From positions 62,001 to 126,000 of the forward strand of contig CABJBM010000005.1 in NCBI GenBank assembly GCA_902363835.1: 64,000 bases of DNA. The letters are read 5' to 3'. A program made the translations under genes and the position numbers. The notes beneath the pieces are model-generated. The model searched no databases, had not been told where the DNA came from, and saw only the letters and a program-made list of their open reading frames with translations. Below, in pieces: positions 1 to 8,346 of the stretch. Numbering within the stretch: position 1 is the first letter of the stretch; each line of letters begins with the position of its first letter. The DNA comes from Lachnospiraceae bacterium. Lineage in GTDB: Bacteria; Bacillota; Clostridia; Lachnospirales; Lachnospiraceae.

Positions 1-696
1 GTATTTCCGATTATGATGCGCAACAACGTGTATTACTGTGTCATATCCCTGATGGTTCAGGTAGGCTTTGGAACAATCCTGGCCCTTTTGCTGGAGAGCA
101 GGCTTACCGGCAGGGCAAGAGGGTTTTACAGGAATGTTTATTTTATTCCTTCCCTGATTTCCCTGACAGCAGTTGGTCTGATGTTTAATTTCATTTATTC
201 CCCCCAGGTAGGCCTTTTAAATACCTTTTTAAAAAATGCAGGACTTTCCCAATTCCAGCAGACCTGGCTGGGAGATAAAAGGCTGGCCATTTTCTGCATC
301 ATAGCCATGAGCCAGTGGCAGTTTACCGGTTATATTACGCTGCTTATGGTGGTGGCTTTCCAAAACGTGCCGGTGGATTACTTAGAGGCGGCTCTCATTG
401 ACGGGGCAGGGCCTGTGAGAAGGGCCTTAAGCATCTCTCTTCCCTTGGCAAAAGAGCAGCTTCTGGTATGCTCCATTATTACAATCATCGGCGCATTTAA
501 ATTGTTTACCGAGGTTTATTCAACCACCAGCGGCGGCCCTGGGAATAATTCTCAGGTTCTTGGCCTGTTTCTCTATCAGAATGCATTCCTGCATGACGAT
601 ATGGGAATGGCCGCCACCACAGGGGTATTGATATTTGCCATAACCCTGACCGCATCCATCATACAGCTAAAGGTCTCAAGGTCCGGTGAGGCATAA
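1..696 (+). CDS. Sugar ABC transporter permease, MalF/UgpA type (5' end outside window)
   Basis: This is an inner-membrane permease of a carbohydrate importer. The frame is open to the first base, so the start and the first membrane helix lie upstream. The visible 231 residues hold several hydrophobic helices and the permease signature loop EAALIDGAGPVRRALSISLP, which contacts the ATPase. It is followed 14 bases later by a second permease gene, the usual pair. The FrlD-like kinase and FrlB-like deglycases downstream suggest the cargo is a fructosamine such as fructoselysine, as in the Bacillus frlBONMD operon. That substrate is an inference from context; the protein alone says only sugar permease. 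Confidence 0.9.
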   Translation, partial: VFPIMMRNNVYYCVISLMVQVGFGTILALLLESRLTGRARGFYRNVYFIPSLISLTAVGLMFNFIYSPQVGLLNTFLKNAGLSQFQQTWLGDKRLAIFCIIAMSQWQFTGYITLLMVVAFQNVPVDYLEAALIDGAGPVRRALSISLPLAKEQLLVCSIITIIGAFKLFTEVYSTTSGGPGNNSQVLGLFLYQNAFLHDDMGMAATTGVLIFAITLTASIIQLKVSRSGEA

Positions 697-710
697 AGGA
701 GGAATGCAGG

Positions 711-1550
711 ATGAAACATTCTGATAATTCAAAGGTTTTTTTATTAAGGATATTGCTGCATATGTTCCTGGTTTTTCTGGTGTGCGTCATCCTTTTTCCG
801 GTCATGTGGCTGATTTTAAACTCATTAAAGACCAATCAGGAAATGTTTTTGAATTCCCTGGCACTGCCCAAAAAGTGGATGGCAGTCAACTATGTAACCG
901 CATGGAACAAGGGCCTTTTTAATTACTTTAAAAATTCCATCCTGGTAAGCGCGGTGTCCCTGGTTTTTATCCTGTTCATCAGTTCCTTTCTGGCCTATGG
1001 ACTGACCAGGTTCCAGCTGCCGGGCAGCACCTTTATCTTTTTCCTGGTGCTGGGAGGCATGGCATTATCCGAGCAGGTGGCCCTGGTTCCTCTTTACAAG
1101 ATTTTACAGTCCATGAAGCTTTATAATACCCAGTGGGCCATTATCCTTCCCTATGTGGCATTTCGCATCCCATTTACCATGTTCCTCCTTCGCTCCTATT
1201 TTATTTCCATTCCAAAGGAGCTGGAAGAAGCGGCCATTGTGGACGGCTGCAACAGCCTGCAAAGGTTTTTCCTGATCATCGTTCCCATCAGCAGGCCGGT
1301 TCTGGCCTCCTGTGCAATTGTGAATTTAAATTTTGTATGGAACGAATTCCTGTTTGCCAATGTATTTCTGGAAAGCAAGTCCATCATGACCATTCCTCTT
1401 GGACTTATGGCGTTCCAGGGAGATTTAAAGTCAGATTACGTGGTCATGCTGGCCGGTATCCTGATCGCCTCTCTTCCCATGGTGCTTTTGTTCCTGTGCA
1501 TGCAGAGGCAGTTTGTCCGGGGACTCACCCAGGGAGCGGTAAAGGGATGA
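711..1550 (+). CDS. Sugar ABC transporter permease, MalG/UgpE type
   Basis: This is the second inner-membrane permease of the same importer, 279 residues, a normal length for the family. It has an N-terminal helix at about residues 12-35, further hydrophobic segments, and the coupling loop EEAAIVDGCNSLQRF at about residues 170-185. The C-terminus FVRGLTQGAVKG is typical of MalG-type subunits. An AAGGAGG site lies just upstream of the ATG. It is co-transcribed with the preceding permease and probably with the PHP phosphatase and sugar kinase that follow. No ATPase gene is in view; such importers often share one encoded elsewhere. Confidence 0.92.
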   Translation: MKHSDNSKVFLLRILLHMFLVFLVCVILFPVMWLILNSLKTNQEMFLNSLALPKKWMAVNYVTAWNKGLFNYFKNSILVSAVSLVFILFISSFLAYGLTRFQLPGSTFIFFLVLGGMALSEQVALVPLYKILQSMKLYNTQWAIILPYVAFRIPFTMFLLRSYFISIPKELEEAAIVDGCNSLQRFFLIIVPISRPVLASCAIVNLNFVWNEFLFANVFLESKSIMTIPLGLMAFQGDLKSDYVVMLAGILIASLPMVLLFLCMQRQFVRGLTQGAVKG

Positions 1551-1599
1551 AAACACGAAACAAAGCCTTGGGATATTATGAAAAAAAGGGGGGATCATC

Positions 1600-2400
1600 A
1601 TGCTGAAGGCGGATTATCATGTTCACAGTATTTCTCCTGATGCAGGGGTTCCCATGGAGAAAATGTGCAAAAGCGCCATAAAAAAGGGGCTGGAGGAAAT
1701 TGCGTTTACGGATCATTATGAGTTTTATGCCCATGGAATCGTGACGGAACATTTTCATGAAGAATACTTGAGACAGTATTGGAGGTCCTTGGAAAGGTGC
1801 AGGGAAAAATTTGAAGGGCAGCTGGTCATACGTCAGGGGCTGGAAATAGGGCAGATGCATTTATGCCCGGAAAAGGCATTGAAAGTCATTTGTGCATACC
1901 CCTTTGACTTTATTATCGGCTCTCTTCACAAGATCGAGAACATTGACGTCAGCCAGATGGAATATACAGAAAAGACCATGCCCCGGATTGCGGAAGCATA
2001 TTACCGCCATTTGTTAAGGCTTTCTGAGGTGGGAGAATTCGACTGCCTGGGGCATTTGGATCTGATTAAAAGACATTCGGCTAAAAACGGGCTTCCTGAT
2101 TATTACGACAGGTATGAGAAGGAAATCACAAGGATTCTTAAAAACCTGATTGCCAGAGGAAAGGGCATGGAAATCAACACTTCCGGTATCAGGCAGGAAG
2201 CAGGAGAATCCATGCCGTCATTAAAAACAGTGAAGCTGTTTGCCGACCTGGGCGGAACAATGGTAACGGTTGGTTCGGATGCCCATAAGCCGGAGGATGT
2301 TGCAGCAGATTTTCGCGAGGCGGAGAAGCTTTTAAAAGAAGCAGGTATCAGGGAGGTCACGGGATTTAAAAGGAGGCGGGCCTTTCCTGTAAAGATATAG
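1600..2400 (+). CDS. PHP-domain phosphatase, HisJ-like
   Basis: This is a 266-residue metal-dependent phosphoesterase of the PHP family. Metal-binding motifs are visible: DYHVHS at residues 5-10, FTDHYEF at about 38-44, GSLHKIE at about 108-114, a GHLDLIKR segment near residue 150 and GSDAHKPED near residue 226. Length and motif order fit histidinol-phosphatase HisJ. Here it sits inside a fructosamine-type operon, between the permeases and the sugar kinase and 28 bases before the kinase start, so it may act on a sugar phosphate instead. No his genes are nearby. The family call is firm; the substrate is unknown. Confidence 0.85.
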   Translation: MLKADYHVHSISPDAGVPMEKMCKSAIKKGLEEIAFTDHYEFYAHGIVTEHFHEEYLRQYWRSLERCREKFEGQLVIRQGLEIGQMHLCPEKALKVICAYPFDFIIGSLHKIENIDVSQMEYTEKTMPRIAEAYYRHLLRLSEVGEFDCLGHLDLIKRHSAKNGLPDYYDRYEKEITRILKNLIARGKGMEINTSGIRQEAGESMPSLKTVKLFADLGGTMVTVGSDAHKPEDVAADFREAEKLLKEAGIREVTGFKRRRAFPVKI

Positions 2401-2428
2401 AAACATGACGGGAAAAGGAGAACAGACC

Positions 2429-3328
2429 ATGATCAGAGTATTGGGCTTGGGAGATAATGTGGTGGATAAGTACATGCACACCATGACCATGTACCCGGGA
2501 GGGAATGCCTTGAATTTTGCAGTGTATGCAAAACTCTTTGGCTGTGAAGCCGGGTATATGGGGAATTTCGGAGACGACCGGGAAGCAGGTCACGTATATG
2601 ATACAATCGCTGCCCTGGGGCTTGACGTTTCCAGATGCCGTTTCTGGAAAGGGGAAAACGGCGCTGCAAAGGTGAAGCTGGTGAATGGGGACCGGGTATT
2701 TATAGGGAGCAATAAGGGCGGAGTTTCCCTGACCCATCCTCTGGAGCTGACCAGGATGGACATGGAATATATTGCAGGGTATGATATGGTGCATACCAGT
2801 ATTTTCAGCTGCATTGAAGCCCAGCTTCCGGTTCTTGGAAAAGAGGCGGCTTTTCTTTCCATGGATTTTTCCAATCGCGCCTCTTTGGAATATTTAAAGG
2901 AGACTTCTCCTTATATTGACTGCGCCTGTATCTCCTGCGGGGAAGATATGCCAAAGGAGGAGATACAGGATCACATAATAGCCATCATTTCCTATGGCTG
3001 CCGTCATATGGTCATTGCCACAAGGGGGGCAAAGGGAGCGTTTGTGTATGTGGATGGAAACACATATGAACAGCCGCCCTGTCTGGTAAAGGCAAAGGAC
3101 ACCATGGGAGCAGGAGATTCCTTTATCACCTGTTTTTTGGTCAGCTATCTGGACGGAATGAAGTATGCGGTGGACTTTCCTGATAATTCCGGAAATTCCG
3201 GCATCACCGGTGCGCAGGAGTACAAGGATCTGGTCATAAAGACCAGCCTTTATAAGGCCGCTGTTTATTCCTCTCAAAACTGCCAGAAGGACGGTTCCTT
3301 TGGATTTGGAAAGAAGTTTGAAGAATGA
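2429..3328 (+). CDS. frlD: PfkB-family sugar kinase, fructoselysine 6-kinase-like
   Basis: This ribokinase/PfkB-family kinase is predicted to phosphorylate an imported fructosamine at O6. The N-terminal IRVLGLGDNVVDKY and GGNALNFAVYAKLFG segments resemble FrlD. The catalytic-base and anion-hole motif DTMGAGDSF is near residue 222. The start was set at 2429, eight codons inside the longest frame, because AAAGGAG lies eight bases before it. At 299 residues it is slightly longer than E. coli FrlD. Neighbouring SIS deglycases support the pathway fructoselysine to fructoselysine-6-phosphate to lysine plus glucose-6-phosphate. A different ketose-amine substrate is possible. Confidence 0.75.
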   Translation: MIRVLGLGDNVVDKYMHTMTMYPGGNALNFAVYAKLFGCEAGYMGNFGDDREAGHVYDTIAALGLDVSRCRFWKGENGAAKVKLVNGDRVFIGSNKGGVSLTHPLELTRMDMEYIAGYDMVHTSIFSCIEAQLPVLGKEAAFLSMDFSNRASLEYLKETSPYIDCACISCGEDMPKEEIQDHIIAIISYGCRHMVIATRGAKGAFVYVDGNTYEQPPCLVKAKDTMGAGDSFITCFLVSYLDGMKYAVDFPDNSGNSGITGAQEYKDLVIKTSLYKAAVYSSQNCQKDGSFGFGKKFEE

Positions 3329-3345
3329 TTCACCGTATGTAAAAA

Positions 3346-3394
3346 GCCCTATAAGACAGCCTTTTTTCAAGTGCTGCCTTATAGGGGCATTTTT
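3346..3394. terminator. Bidirectional intrinsic terminator between frlD and the deglycase gene
   Basis: The arms GCCCTATAAG and CTTATAGGGGC, plus an inner CAGC/GCTG pair, form a long hairpin. It is flanked by an A-run on the left and a T-run on the right, so it can stop transcription from both converging genes. Confidence 0.8.
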
Positions 3395-3454
3395 AATTCC
3401 AGGGAAGTTATGTCTTATGAATCAAAGAATGCTCCGCTTTGCAGGCTCTTTGTT

Positions 3455-4423
3455 TTAATAATCAAGCTTCCACATGTACCGCCTCTTTGTAAGAGGGTGA
3501 TTGCGTATGATGGCCAGCTGTTCTGCGTAGATTCTTAAGACGCCGCTGATCAGCATGGGATTAAAGTATTCCACAACGGACTTGTCAATGTGGGAACTGA
3601 GGCCGAAATCCTTTGCATCCAGGACCGTTACCTTTGCGTCAAAACGCTGAAGGAAGGAGAGCGCCCTGGAATCCATGGGGCGTGTGGGTCCGTCATTCAT
3701 CAGGAGGAGATAGGGAACATCCTTTTCAGCCATTTCAAACGGCCCGTGGAAGAATTCCCCGTCATGGAAGGAACTGGAATGGATCCACTGCATTTCCATC
3801 ATGAGAAAGCTTGAGAAGGAATAAGAGACCATCTGGGTGGCTCCTGAGCTCATCACATACAAAATAGGCATGTCCTTATAGCTTTCTGCAAATGCTTTTG
3901 CAGCCGGAAGGCTCATGGAAACAGCGGTTTCGATCAGATCATAAATCTTTGAAAATCCATCCTGCATCTCATTGTAATGGGCGTATCCTTCATAAGCGTT
4001 TAAGATTTCCGCGGAAAGGGCAAGAACACTGGTCATTTTCTCCATCTTTGCGGCATAACTGGACTCAAAGCCATGGATGATCTGATAATGGGAAGCAGCG
4101 GCAAGGGGAGAGTCCTGGATATGGGTTACAGAGATGACGGCAGCCCCAAAATCCATGGCTTTTTTCGAGGCAGCTACCGCTTCAGGAGTGGTTCCGCTTA
4201 AGGAGCAGGTCACCACAATTGCAGATTCATCTACGGATACCGGGGTGGAATAGTTAAACTCATTTGCAGTGTAAATGCTCACCCGAAGCCTTCTGGAATT
4301 CGCCTCCAGAAAATATTTGCCGGGAAATAATTCTGACATGGAAGCACCGCAACCGACGAAAAAGACAGAAGTGATGGTTGGACGCTCAGCCTTGATTGCA
4401 GAAACAATTTCTTTGACTGTCAT
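3455..4423 (-). CDS. frlB: SIS-domain sugar isomerase, fructosamine-6-phosphate deglycase-like (copy 1)
   Basis: This 322-residue protein is built of two SIS domains, like FrlB, and lacks the glutaminase domain of GlmS. FrlB-like features are VGCGASMSELFP near the N-terminus, the GEFFHGPFEM motif at about residue 220 and the C-terminal RRYMWKLDY. It should cleave phosphorylated Amadori compounds to glucose-6-phosphate and the free amine. The start at 4423 follows a GGAGG site; the longer frame begins with TTG inside that site. It is the divergent partner of a close paralogue at 4594. Having two deglycases suggests two amine classes, perhaps alpha- and epsilon-glycated amino acids; that is an inference. 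Confidence 0.8.
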   Translation of the reverse strand: MTVKEIVSAIKAERPTITSVFFVGCGASMSELFPGKYFLEANSRRLRVSIYTANEFNYSTPVSVDESAIVVTCSLSGTTPEAVAASKKAMDFGAAVISVTHIQDSPLAAASHYQIIHGFESSYAAKMEKMTSVLALSAEILNAYEGYAHYNEMQDGFSKIYDLIETAVSMSLPAAKAFAESYKDMPILYVMSSGATQMVSYSFSSFLMMEMQWIHSSSFHDGEFFHGPFEMAEKDVPYLLLMNDGPTRPMDSRALSFLQRFDAKVTVLDAKDFGLSSHIDKSVVEYFNPMLISGVLRIYAEQLAIIRNHPLTKRRYMWKLDY

Positions 4424-4466
4424 AATATGTACCTCCAAAAAGTAAATTTACTTGACTTATAGATAC

Positions 4467-4564
4467 ATTATATAACATCATATAACAAGTGTCAACGAAT
4501 ATATGAAATAAATTCGGGGTTGTACTTGAAAAGTATATTAAAGATGTTATAATACATCATATAA
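4467..4564. promoter_or_regulatory. Divergent promoters with paired operator-like repeats between the two deglycase genes
   Basis: On the minus strand TTGACA (4490-4495) and TATAAT (4467-4472) are exactly 17 bases apart. On the plus strand TTGAAA (4526-4531) and TATAAT (4548-4553) are 16 apart. Two copies of ACATCATATAA lie at 4475-4485 and 4554-4564. Each is the right half of an imperfect palindrome beginning TTATA (4468-4485 and 4547-4564), and each overlaps one -10 box. This is the expected layout for a repressor controlling both genes. No regulator gene is in the window; a GntR-type FrlR would be the guess. Confidence 0.75.
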
Positions 4565-4593
4565 GATGTCAATAAAAAACGGAGGATTATATT

Positions 4594-5568
4594 ATGACGG
4601 TAAAGGAAATCGCAGCTGAAATCGTGGAAAAAAAGAAAGAGGCGGGAGGAGTCCGGGAAGTTTATTTTGTAGGATGCGGCGGCTCCCTGGGAGGGTTTTA
4701 TCCGGCTAAAATTTTTCTGGAAACAGAAGCCGCATCCATACGTACAGGCTGGTATAACAGCAATGAATTCGTACATAATACGCCCAGGATTTTAGGGGAA
4801 AATTCAGTTGTTATCACAGCCTCCCACAGGGGAGACACACCGGAGACCGTAAAAGCCGCAGAGCTTGCAAAGAATACAGGGGTTACGGTTATTGCCCTTA
4901 CCTGGTCTCCTGATTCTCCTATTACAAAGGCAGCGGATTATGTGGTTTCCTATACCTTTGGTGAGAATAAGGACATTGGAGGGGAGAAGACCATGGTGGG
5001 GCTGATGGCCGCAGTAGAGCTGCTGAACCAGACAGAGGGCTATGCTCATTATGACAAGTTCCTGGAAGGGGTGTCCCGCATTGACGGAATCGTAAAGAAT
5101 GCCCGTAAGCATGTGGAAAAGAGGGCCTTGGCGTTTGCAGAGGAGTACAAGGATGACAAGGTGATTTATACCATGGGCAGCGGAGCCGGTTATGGGGCGG
5201 CCTATATGGAAAGCATCTGCATATTTATGGAAATGCAGTGGATCAACTCTTCCAGCATCCATGCCGGAGAGTTTTTCCACGGTCCCTTTGAAATTACGGA
5301 TGCCCAATCCCCGTTCGTGATCCAGATCAGTGAAGGGCCGACCAGGGGGCTGGATGAGAGGGCTTTGGCCTTTTTAAGGAAATATGCAGGGAGGGTGGAA
5401 GTGCTGGATGCAAAGGACTTGGGTCTGTCCGCAATTGATCCTTCCGTTGTTTCATATTTTAACCACTCTTTATTTAATAACGTATATGATGTCTACAATC
5501 ATGCGCTTGCGGATTTGAGACAGCATCCCCTTTCCACAAGAAGGTATATGTGGAAGGTGGAATATTGA
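4594..5568 (+). CDS. frlB: SIS-domain sugar isomerase, fructosamine-6-phosphate deglycase-like (copy 2)
   Basis: This 324-residue double-SIS protein is clearly paralogous to the divergent neighbour. Both begin MTVKEI, share the VGCG phosphosugar-binding turn, carry GEFFHGPFE, and end RRYMWK followed by a short acidic tail (VEY here, LDY in the other). A GGAGG site lies ten bases before the ATG. The predicted reaction is hydrolysis of a fructosamine-6-phosphate to glucose-6-phosphate and amine in the cytoplasm. It lacks the glutamine amidotransferase domain, so it is not GlmS. The sequence does not show which paralogue takes which amine. Confidence 0.8.
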   Translation: MTVKEIAAEIVEKKKEAGGVREVYFVGCGGSLGGFYPAKIFLETEAASIRTGWYNSNEFVHNTPRILGENSVVITASHRGDTPETVKAAELAKNTGVTVIALTWSPDSPITKAADYVVSYTFGENKDIGGEKTMVGLMAAVELLNQTEGYAHYDKFLEGVSRIDGIVKNARKHVEKRALAFAEEYKDDKVIYTMGSGAGYGAAYMESICIFMEMQWINSSSIHAGEFFHGPFEITDAQSPFVIQISEGPTRGLDERALAFLRKYAGRVEVLDAKDLGLSAIDPSVVSYFNHSLFNNVYDVYNHALADLRQHPLSTRRYMWKVEY

Positions 5569-5585
5569 ATTTGTTCTGATATAGC

Positions 5586-5640
5586 TGCCCTGCAGACAAA
5601 GGGAACTTTTTCCCATGGTCTGTGGGGCATTTATAAATTT
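5586..5640 (+). terminator. Probable terminator after deglycase copy 2
   Basis: TGCCC..CAGAC and GTCTG..GGGCA form an interrupted hairpin 18 bases past the stop codon. The downstream tract is A/T-rich but has no clean T-run, so termination may be partial. The rest of the gap up to 5796 shows nothing else convincing. Confidence 0.5.
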
Positions 5641-5796
5641 TCAGTAAAAGTGCGGGAGAGCGAAAGGAATTTTAAGGAGTAATTATTAACAGGAAAAAGC
5701 GACATTTTTCCATGAATGTGATATACTGTTTTTTAAGTGTATTTTTAAAGTTTAAGTTACCGATAATCAGATTAACTGGAAAGAAGGGATTTACCA

Positions 5797-6108
5797 GTGA
5801 AAAGGTACGATAAATTAGTCAGGGACAAAATACCGGAGGTAATCCAGGCAAGCGGGAAACAAGCGGTATGGCGCATTCTGACTGAGAAAGAATATATGGA
5901 GGAGCTGGAAGAAAAGCTTTACGAAGAGGTAAGGGAATATCAGGAGGATAAGAGCCTGGAAGAGATGGCAGATGTGCTGGAAGTGTTGTATTCCATTTGC
6001 AGTGCCAGAGGGTATACCGTGGCGGAATTAGAAGCTGAGCGGGAAAAAAAGGTAAAAAACAGGGGCGGTTTTCAAAACAGGATTTTTCTGGAATATGCGG
6101 ATGAGTAG
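5797..6108 (+). CDS. MazG-like nucleotide pyrophosphohydrolase family protein
   Basis: This is a 103-residue, all-alpha protein that begins MKRYDKLVRDKIPEVI. That opening marks small phosphoribosyl-ATP pyrophosphohydrolase-like (MazG superfamily) proteins. The metal-binding pattern is visible as EKLYEEVREY (about residues 39-48) followed by EEMADVLEVLY (about 54-64). Such proteins are thought to clear abnormal nucleoside triphosphates. The start is a GTG at 5797 behind AAGAAGGGA. It is not the his-operon enzyme: it is shorter and has no his neighbours. Confidence 0.8.
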   Translation: MKRYDKLVRDKIPEVIQASGKQAVWRILTEKEYMEELEEKLYEEVREYQEDKSLEEMADVLEVLYSICSARGYTVAELEAEREKKVKNRGGFQNRIFLEYADE

Positions 6109-6127
6109 ATGAAAATGCTTATATACT

Positions 6128-7690
6128 ATGGTAAAAATATACATTCCAAAAAGGGAGGAATGCGTTATCCGGCGTAAATACACAATAGTTCTATCTACAA
6201 CCATCGGCATCATCTGCACGGTTATGGCCTGTTTTTATTTGTTTTCCATTGACAAGGTGGGCGATATTTATATTGAAAAGTCAGAGGAAGCAATCTATAA
6301 CATTAAGAAAGATTTTCTAAAAGACACGGTCAATAACCTGATTTCCGAAATAGATTTAAGGAGGGATGCAAAAGCGTCCTATGTGGAGAACTTTATTTCC
6401 AGAACGTCTGAAATCATTGACATGAAAAAGGATCTTTCAGGCAAGGAATTCAATGATTTCTTCATCCGGTTTTTCCGGGACAGCCAGGATTATAATTATA
6501 TGACCGTGATTGTATGGGATAACCAGGCAGATCAGGTGTTTTATGACCCGGGGAATCTGGCTGAGGTTACCTGGAAGGATACTCTTAAAGCCAACTCCTC
6601 CGGCTTGTCTTCTTACAGGGCCTTTACACACGGGGAGTATTCCTTCCTCTTTGGATTGACAAAACGTTACGTGGATGACCTTGTTAAAGCGGACATGGTC
6701 AATGTGGTGAAAAACTCAAGATTTGATGGAAATTCCTATATCTGGGTCAATGAGATACTGAATTATCAGGGGGGTAAAAATTACGCCATCAGAAGGATCC
6801 ATCCCAACCTGCCGGAAACAGAGGGAACCTATCTTTCAACGGATATGTCCGACGTTGCGGGAGACTATCCATATTTTACTGAGCTTCAGGGAATCAATAA
6901 GGATGGAGAGCTGTTTTTCTCCTATTATTTTAAGGAGCTGAACAGTGATGAGGTATCTCAAAAGCTGGCTTATGCCAAGCTTTATAAAGATTATAACTGG
7001 GTAATTGCCATGGGAGTTTATCTGGATGACTTACAGCCCTATATTAACCAGACGAGTGGGGAAAGCAGGGAGCTGGTTTCCAGGCTCACCATGCTGCTGG
7101 TATTATTTCTCATCGTCATCCTGGTCATCAGTCTGTTTTCCGTTTCCTTATTGGAGAAATTCTATTACCGCCATGCGAAAAAGGTAATGGAATCTGAACT
7201 TAATCAGGATGTCCTGACAAAAGCGGGGAACAGGAGAAGCGGAACCAATGATTTATCCAATGCATTTAAGGAATTTAGCCAGACAGGTTTAAGCCCCTGT
7301 ATTATGATGTGTGATGTGGACCATTTTAAGGGGATCAATGATAAATACGGCCATTACACAGGGGACATGGCTTTGGCGGAATTTGTGAAGGTGATGAAAA
7401 GCACCTTAAGAAACACGGACAAGATCATCCGCTGGGGCGGTGATGAATTTGTCATCATTCTTTACGGCATGGAGAAAAAGCATGTGCTGGATTTCGGAAG
7501 CAAGTTTTTGGATTCCGTATCTTCTTTGAGAATACAGGAGCACAATGAAGAGATCGGGATCACCGTATCCGTTGGCTTTTCCTTTTTTAAGGAAGGGGAT
7601 GAAGACTTTCAGGAAGCATTAAAGCGGGCGGATGAGGCCCTTTATAAGTCAAAGTCAAAAGGGCGGAATCAGGCTAATGTTATTTTTTAG
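6128..7690 (+). CDS. Membrane diguanylate cyclase with extracellular Cache sensor
   Basis: This 520-residue protein is predicted to make cyclic di-GMP. In order it has an N-terminal membrane helix (about residues 17-39), a large extracellular region (40-315) ending in a Cache-like segment with YIWVN and a YNWVIAMGVYLDD repeat end, a second membrane helix (about 320-342), and a C-terminal GGDEF domain. The catalytic GGDEF is at 437-441. The product-inhibition I-site RNTD lies exactly five residues before it. The ligand is unknown. No good ribosome site precedes the ATG at 6128, while an AGGGAGG lies inside the frame about 25 bases later with no usual start codon after it. Confidence 0.88.
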   Translation: MVKIYIPKREECVIRRKYTIVLSTTIGIICTVMACFYLFSIDKVGDIYIEKSEEAIYNIKKDFLKDTVNNLISEIDLRRDAKASYVENFISRTSEIIDMKKDLSGKEFNDFFIRFFRDSQDYNYMTVIVWDNQADQVFYDPGNLAEVTWKDTLKANSSGLSSYRAFTHGEYSFLFGLTKRYVDDLVKADMVNVVKNSRFDGNSYIWVNEILNYQGGKNYAIRRIHPNLPETEGTYLSTDMSDVAGDYPYFTELQGINKDGELFFSYYFKELNSDEVSQKLAYAKLYKDYNWVIAMGVYLDDLQPYINQTSGESRELVSRLTMLLVLFLIVILVISLFSVSLLEKFYYRHAKKVMESELNQDVLTKAGNRRSGTNDLSNAFKEFSQTGLSPCIMMCDVDHFKGINDKYGHYTGDMALAEFVKVMKSTLRNTDKIIRWGGDEFVIILYGMEKKHVLDFGSKFLDSVSSLRIQEHNEEIGITVSVGFSFFKEGDEDFQEALKRADEALYKSKSKGRNQANVIF

Positions 7691-7719
7691 AAAATAAGGC
7701 TGGGAAAGGAAAAAGGAAG

Positions 7720-8289
7720 ATGGCTGTTTATTTGGCACTGCTCAGGGGAATCAATGTGGGCGGGAAAAACAAGATAAAAATGGCTGAATTAAGGCAGGTC
7801 CTGGAAGAAGCAGGCCTTACCCGGGTGGAGACTTATATTCAGAGCGGCAATGTTATTTTTGAGTCGGAAGACGGGGAAGAAGCGGTAAAAAGAAAGGTGG
7901 AGGATCAAATTCTGGAAAGGTTTGGTTTTTCCATAAGTGTGATTTTAAGGACCTGGGGCCAGGTGGAAGAGATAATAAAAAACTGCCCTTATACGGAGCG
8001 TGAGAGGAAAGAGGCAGAGGCCCTGAATACAGAAGGAGAGAGCTTCTATGTCTGCCTCTTTCATCAGTCCCCTTCTGAGGAAGAGAAAAAACGTCTGGCC
8101 CCTTTTGTAAGCGAACTGGATGATTGCCGGATACAGGGCAGGGAGGCTTATCTTCTGCTTTGTCACAGCATCCGCAATTCCAGGCTTGCGGATAAGGTGT
8201 ACCTGGTTGGAGGACAGGCAACGGTGAGGAACTGGAAAACCATGGAAAAGCTCTATTCTCTGGCAGGTGCAAGGCTCTCCGGCACGTAA
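7720..8289 (+). CDS. DUF1697 family protein
   Basis: This 189-residue cytoplasmic protein opens with MAVYLALLRGINVGGKNKIKM and continues with YIQSGNVIFES. That is the hallmark of DUF1697, a widespread family without a firmly established function. Length is normal. It follows the diguanylate cyclase by 29 bases on the same strand, so the two may be co-transcribed, but nothing in the sequence links their roles. It ends at a strong terminator shared with the integrase gene. Confidence 0.85.
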   Translation: MAVYLALLRGINVGGKNKIKMAELRQVLEEAGLTRVETYIQSGNVIFESEDGEEAVKRKVEDQILERFGFSISVILRTWGQVEEIIKNCPYTERERKEAEALNTEGESFYVCLFHQSPSEEEKKRLAPFVSELDDCRIQGREAYLLLCHSIRNSRLADKVYLVGGQATVRNWKTMEKLYSLAGARLSGT

Positions 8290-8308
8290 TCTGCGTTCAA
8301 AAAAATAC

Positions 8309-8346
8309 AAGACGACCCGCCACATGGCCGGGCCGTCTTATTTTTT
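8309..8346. terminator. Bidirectional intrinsic terminator
   Basis: AAGACG-A-CCCG pairs with CGGG-C-CGTCTT around a short loop. A-residues precede the hairpin and a T-run follows it. It lies between the converging DUF1697 and integrase genes and serves both; the last codon of the integrase gene touches its end. Confidence 0.85.

Noticed and set aside
1133..1606. Overlapping plus-strand frame of 157 codons inside the MalG-type permease gene
   Set aside because: It is in a different frame of a clear permease gene, has no domain and no ribosome site; a shadow frame.
4594..5568. Glucosamine-fructose-6-phosphate aminotransferase (GlmS)
   Set aside because: It has only the two SIS domains; the N-terminal glutaminase domain is absent and the GEFFHGP motif and RRYMWK end fit FrlB.
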